A stretch of 23,048 nucleotides of DNA, taken from assembly GCA_000444245.1 (NCBI GenBank), contig ATSW01008812.1, forward strand, positions 1 to 23,048, in the 5' to 3' direction. Positions 21,111 to 23,048 of the stretch are shown here, in pieces. Source of the stretch: Botryllus schlosseri (lineage: Eukaryota > Chordata > Ascidiacea > Stolidobranchia > Styelidae). The translations under genes and the position numbers were made by a program. Under the pieces are notes generated by a model that was not told the DNA's origin, did not search any database, and was given only the letters and a program-made list of their open reading frames with translations. Positions within the stretch are counted from its first letter, which is position 1. Each line of letters opens with the position of its first letter.

Positions 21111-21583
21111 GGTTCTAAATGTGGATGAAGATTTGTCAAATATACTCCATTGTTCATGCTGCAGATACCATTGGCGATTTTATGATTACCTACACCAACA
21201 GTTAACAACCCGTCAAAATAATAATACTGACTGCCTTCAGGACTATTCGGACCATCAAGTCGTAAATCCGTTTCAATATCGCTAGTGCTATTTGTATTCA
21301 ATTTGCGGCATTAAGTCGAATTGTACTAGAGTACCAATGATGACTATCTTGACCACATCTGTCTGAGAGATGCAACTGACCGTACAAGCTGAACTCTGAA
21401 TAAATTGGACCTATTTTATGCGACCTATTTTAATAGACGACAGTAGCAAAAATACATACCAGAAACAATTATATTCATATGAAAAATGTCTTGGCATTAA
21501 AACATCAAGTAATATGAAAAAAGCACAATACGTAATATAACAGCAAAATGGATGTTTTGGAATTGGCAGATTTGGCATGGCAG
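21111..21583 (+). repeat. Duplicated segment, copy 2 of 2
   Basis: Direct-repeat partner of 19557-20040 (landmarks listed there). It lies about 360 bases beyond the stop codon of the AHD gene at 21946, on that gene's downstream side, so the duplication may have started as a tandem copy of its 3' flank. Confidence 0.7.
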
Positions 21584-21945
21584 TTAAAATAGGGCTTGTA
21601 TTTCCTCGTGTAGCAAAATAAATGTATGGAGGAAAAGTTTGTTAAAACACAACTCGACGGATGTGGGTGAATGGAAAATACGCAGTCCCCAATAAAAACA
21701 ACAGCAAAACGACTGGAACACCATATAAAGGTCTCAAGATTAATACAACATCCCGCCGGCAAATCAGATCCGCAACTGAAAATACGTATGAGTATAGAAG
21801 GAAAATGGGTTGAAAGCGGACCATCCGGGATTGGAACAAATTGAATTACCAATTGGATATATAGTCGCAGTGTTATGAATCCTGAACTAAAAACTGTTCA
21901 GTAGACGGTATTACAAAAGTATGCGAATTCGGCATCAAAGCATGG
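21584..21945. other. 3' flank of the second AHD gene
   Basis: A 57-codon plus-strand frame (21671-21844, ATG to TGA; contains QHPAGKSDPQLKIRMSIEGK) looks protein-like but is unrecognised and has a stop directly before its ATG. No clear polyadenylation signal for the minus-strand gene was fixed. Confidence 0.3.
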
Positions 21946-23048
21946 TTAAGCAGAAAGTTTTTCAGATTTTAACACATCAATGATTCGTTTAATCGTCGCC
22001 ATATCCAGATCACAAAGTTCGAAAGATAAAACACCACCTGAAAACGTGTCATTGGTGCATTGTGAGAATGTGTTGCTGCTGGATTTCATCACAATATTAG
22101 ATAACCTCAACAGCGTGTCGAGGCTGCTAACCCGAGACAAACTTTCCTGCAACCATCGCAACTGAAAATACAACTCCTGCGGAACATGTGGCAGCGCCGA
22201 AGCTGGCGGGACATCGATTTCCACCGATGCACATTCTTCTTCGTTCTGGTTCGGCTGTGCTTTGCATATCTTCGAATGTGATTCAGAGTATATTCTTTTC
22301 TATGATTATCGATCGTGGTGGTGTCTTTCGACCGGGACTTGATGTATGTTCCGCATTTCGTTCGTTGCAAAACGGACTTATGCAATTTTATATTTAAGGA
22401 TCGGAAGTCCTCTGTTGAGGGCGTATGCTGCACTTCACGCAATCCTCTGCCCGAATCGAGTTTCGCCTTCGTGTCACCCCTGCTTCTCGTACTTGAGGAA
22501 GCCGATTTCTTTTGCGATCCACGGACAACTTTTTCGAAGCCGTGCGTGCTAGGCTTGTCGAATCTTTTTTTGTCGTCTGGGTTCACGCCCTTGGCGGTTA
22601 CCGGCTTCATCGCAATATTGCAAAACGGCGGAAGTTTCCAATTCTTTTGTTCATTTTCAAGAGTGGAGACTTTAGGCTTCTTCAAATCTAAATCATAATT
22701 CGTCGTTATACGATCTTTTCCCTTCGATTCGCACTTGAGACTTGCTCCGCATTCAGATCTTTGCAGTACTGACCTGTGTAACTTTACGTTTAGGCTGCGG
22801 AACTCGTTAAGTGCAGGTTTATTTTCCGGTATTAACATCCCTGAGACCGATTTGAGTTTCGCCTGATTTTCATTCTTGCCTCTGGCCGATGCATTTTGTG
22901 TTACTCGGATACATTTTTCTGAGCATTGCCTGCTAGAATTCGCCAAACTTTTCCTGTCAACGGGCATCTGGTCTTTGACGACAACAGGCCTGAACACAGT
23001 ATAGCTAGATTGCGACGACTTGCTCTTTCTTGGTAGATTTTCAATACA
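21946..23048 (-). CDS. AHD-containing protein, copy 2 (AF9/ENL-like C terminus with repeated linker), 5' end outside window
   Basis: The minus-strand frame is open from the window edge (23048) to about 22300; there a 1-base change of frame at an A4 run (22296-22299) leads into the frame that ends at TAA 21946-21948. The C terminus carries the AHD: QLRWLQESLSRV, DTLLRLSNIV, then LSFELCDLDMATIKRIIDVL and KSEKLSA. Compared with copy 1, a short insert precedes the FELCDLD block. The upstream ~235 residues are Lys/Ser-rich, as in AF9/ENL linkers, but form two imperfect repeats of about 130 residues. Markers are P-V-x-x-K (about 22988 and 22604), AKL.S..G (about 22858 and 22463) and FRSLN[VI]KLH[RK]SVLQR (about 22802 and 22406). 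A YEATS domain, if any, would lie to the right of the window. The likely role is as a chromatin or elongation-complex adaptor, by analogy only. The frame change could be a sequencing error in a homopolymer, a missed intron or true decay. Confidence 0.7.

Noticed and set aside
21671-21844. 57-codon frame downstream of the second AHD gene
   Set aside because: Interesting composition but single, short and unrecognised; kept only as a note in the flank entry.
1-23048. CRISPR arrays, rRNA, bacterial operons, LTR elements or virus-like copies
   Set aside because: No regularly spaced repeats, no rRNA-like stretches, no paired LTRs and no recognisable capsid, envelope or integrase sequence were found.

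Overview
The window reads as AT-rich nuclear DNA of an invertebrate animal. The evidence is spliced metazoan-type genes (a chitin-binding CBM14 gene, a TLDc gene, and two genes ending in an AF9/ENL-type ANC1 homology domain), an I-type LINE and several layers of hAT DNA transposons. The compact introns (120 and 538 bp) and small genes would fit a tunicate or another small-genome invertebrate, but the species cannot be fixed from this sequence.

Layout. 1-41: end of a hAT transposon that lies mostly outside the window. 490-1269 (-): single-exon TLDc-domain gene (OXR1/NCOA7 family). 3115-3317 (-): weak candidate terminal exon. 5071-5688: 0.62-kb MITE with 22-bp inverted repeats. 5690-5931: fragment of a hAT-like element called family B here. 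5932-7989 (+): decayed I-clade LINE (RT plus start of RNase H). 8045-8338 (-): first ANC1-homology-domain (AHD) copy. 11132-12003 (+): small secreted chitin-binding gene found from its splice sites; all its exons are short. 13399-13461: tRNA-like stretch. 14416-14746 (+): BED-finger hAT transposase remnant. 14983-18653: three transposons nested inside one another, the innermost a 2.3-kb hAT with a perfect 8-bp target duplication. 19557-20040 and 21111-21583: diverged direct duplication flanking a 493-bp hAT MITE (20556-21048). 21946-23048 (-): second AHD gene, cut by the window edge, whose linker is built of ~130-residue repeats.

The two AHD copies share strand, C-terminal placement and a leader next to the domain, so they look like paralogs about 14 kb apart, with the CBM14 gene and the transposon nest between them. 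In AF9/ENL proteins this domain recruits DOT1L, AFF or Polycomb partners to chromatin. No YEATS domain is visible here, so whether these are true AF9/ENL genes or an AHD-only offshoot is open. No operon-like or jointly acting gene set is evident.
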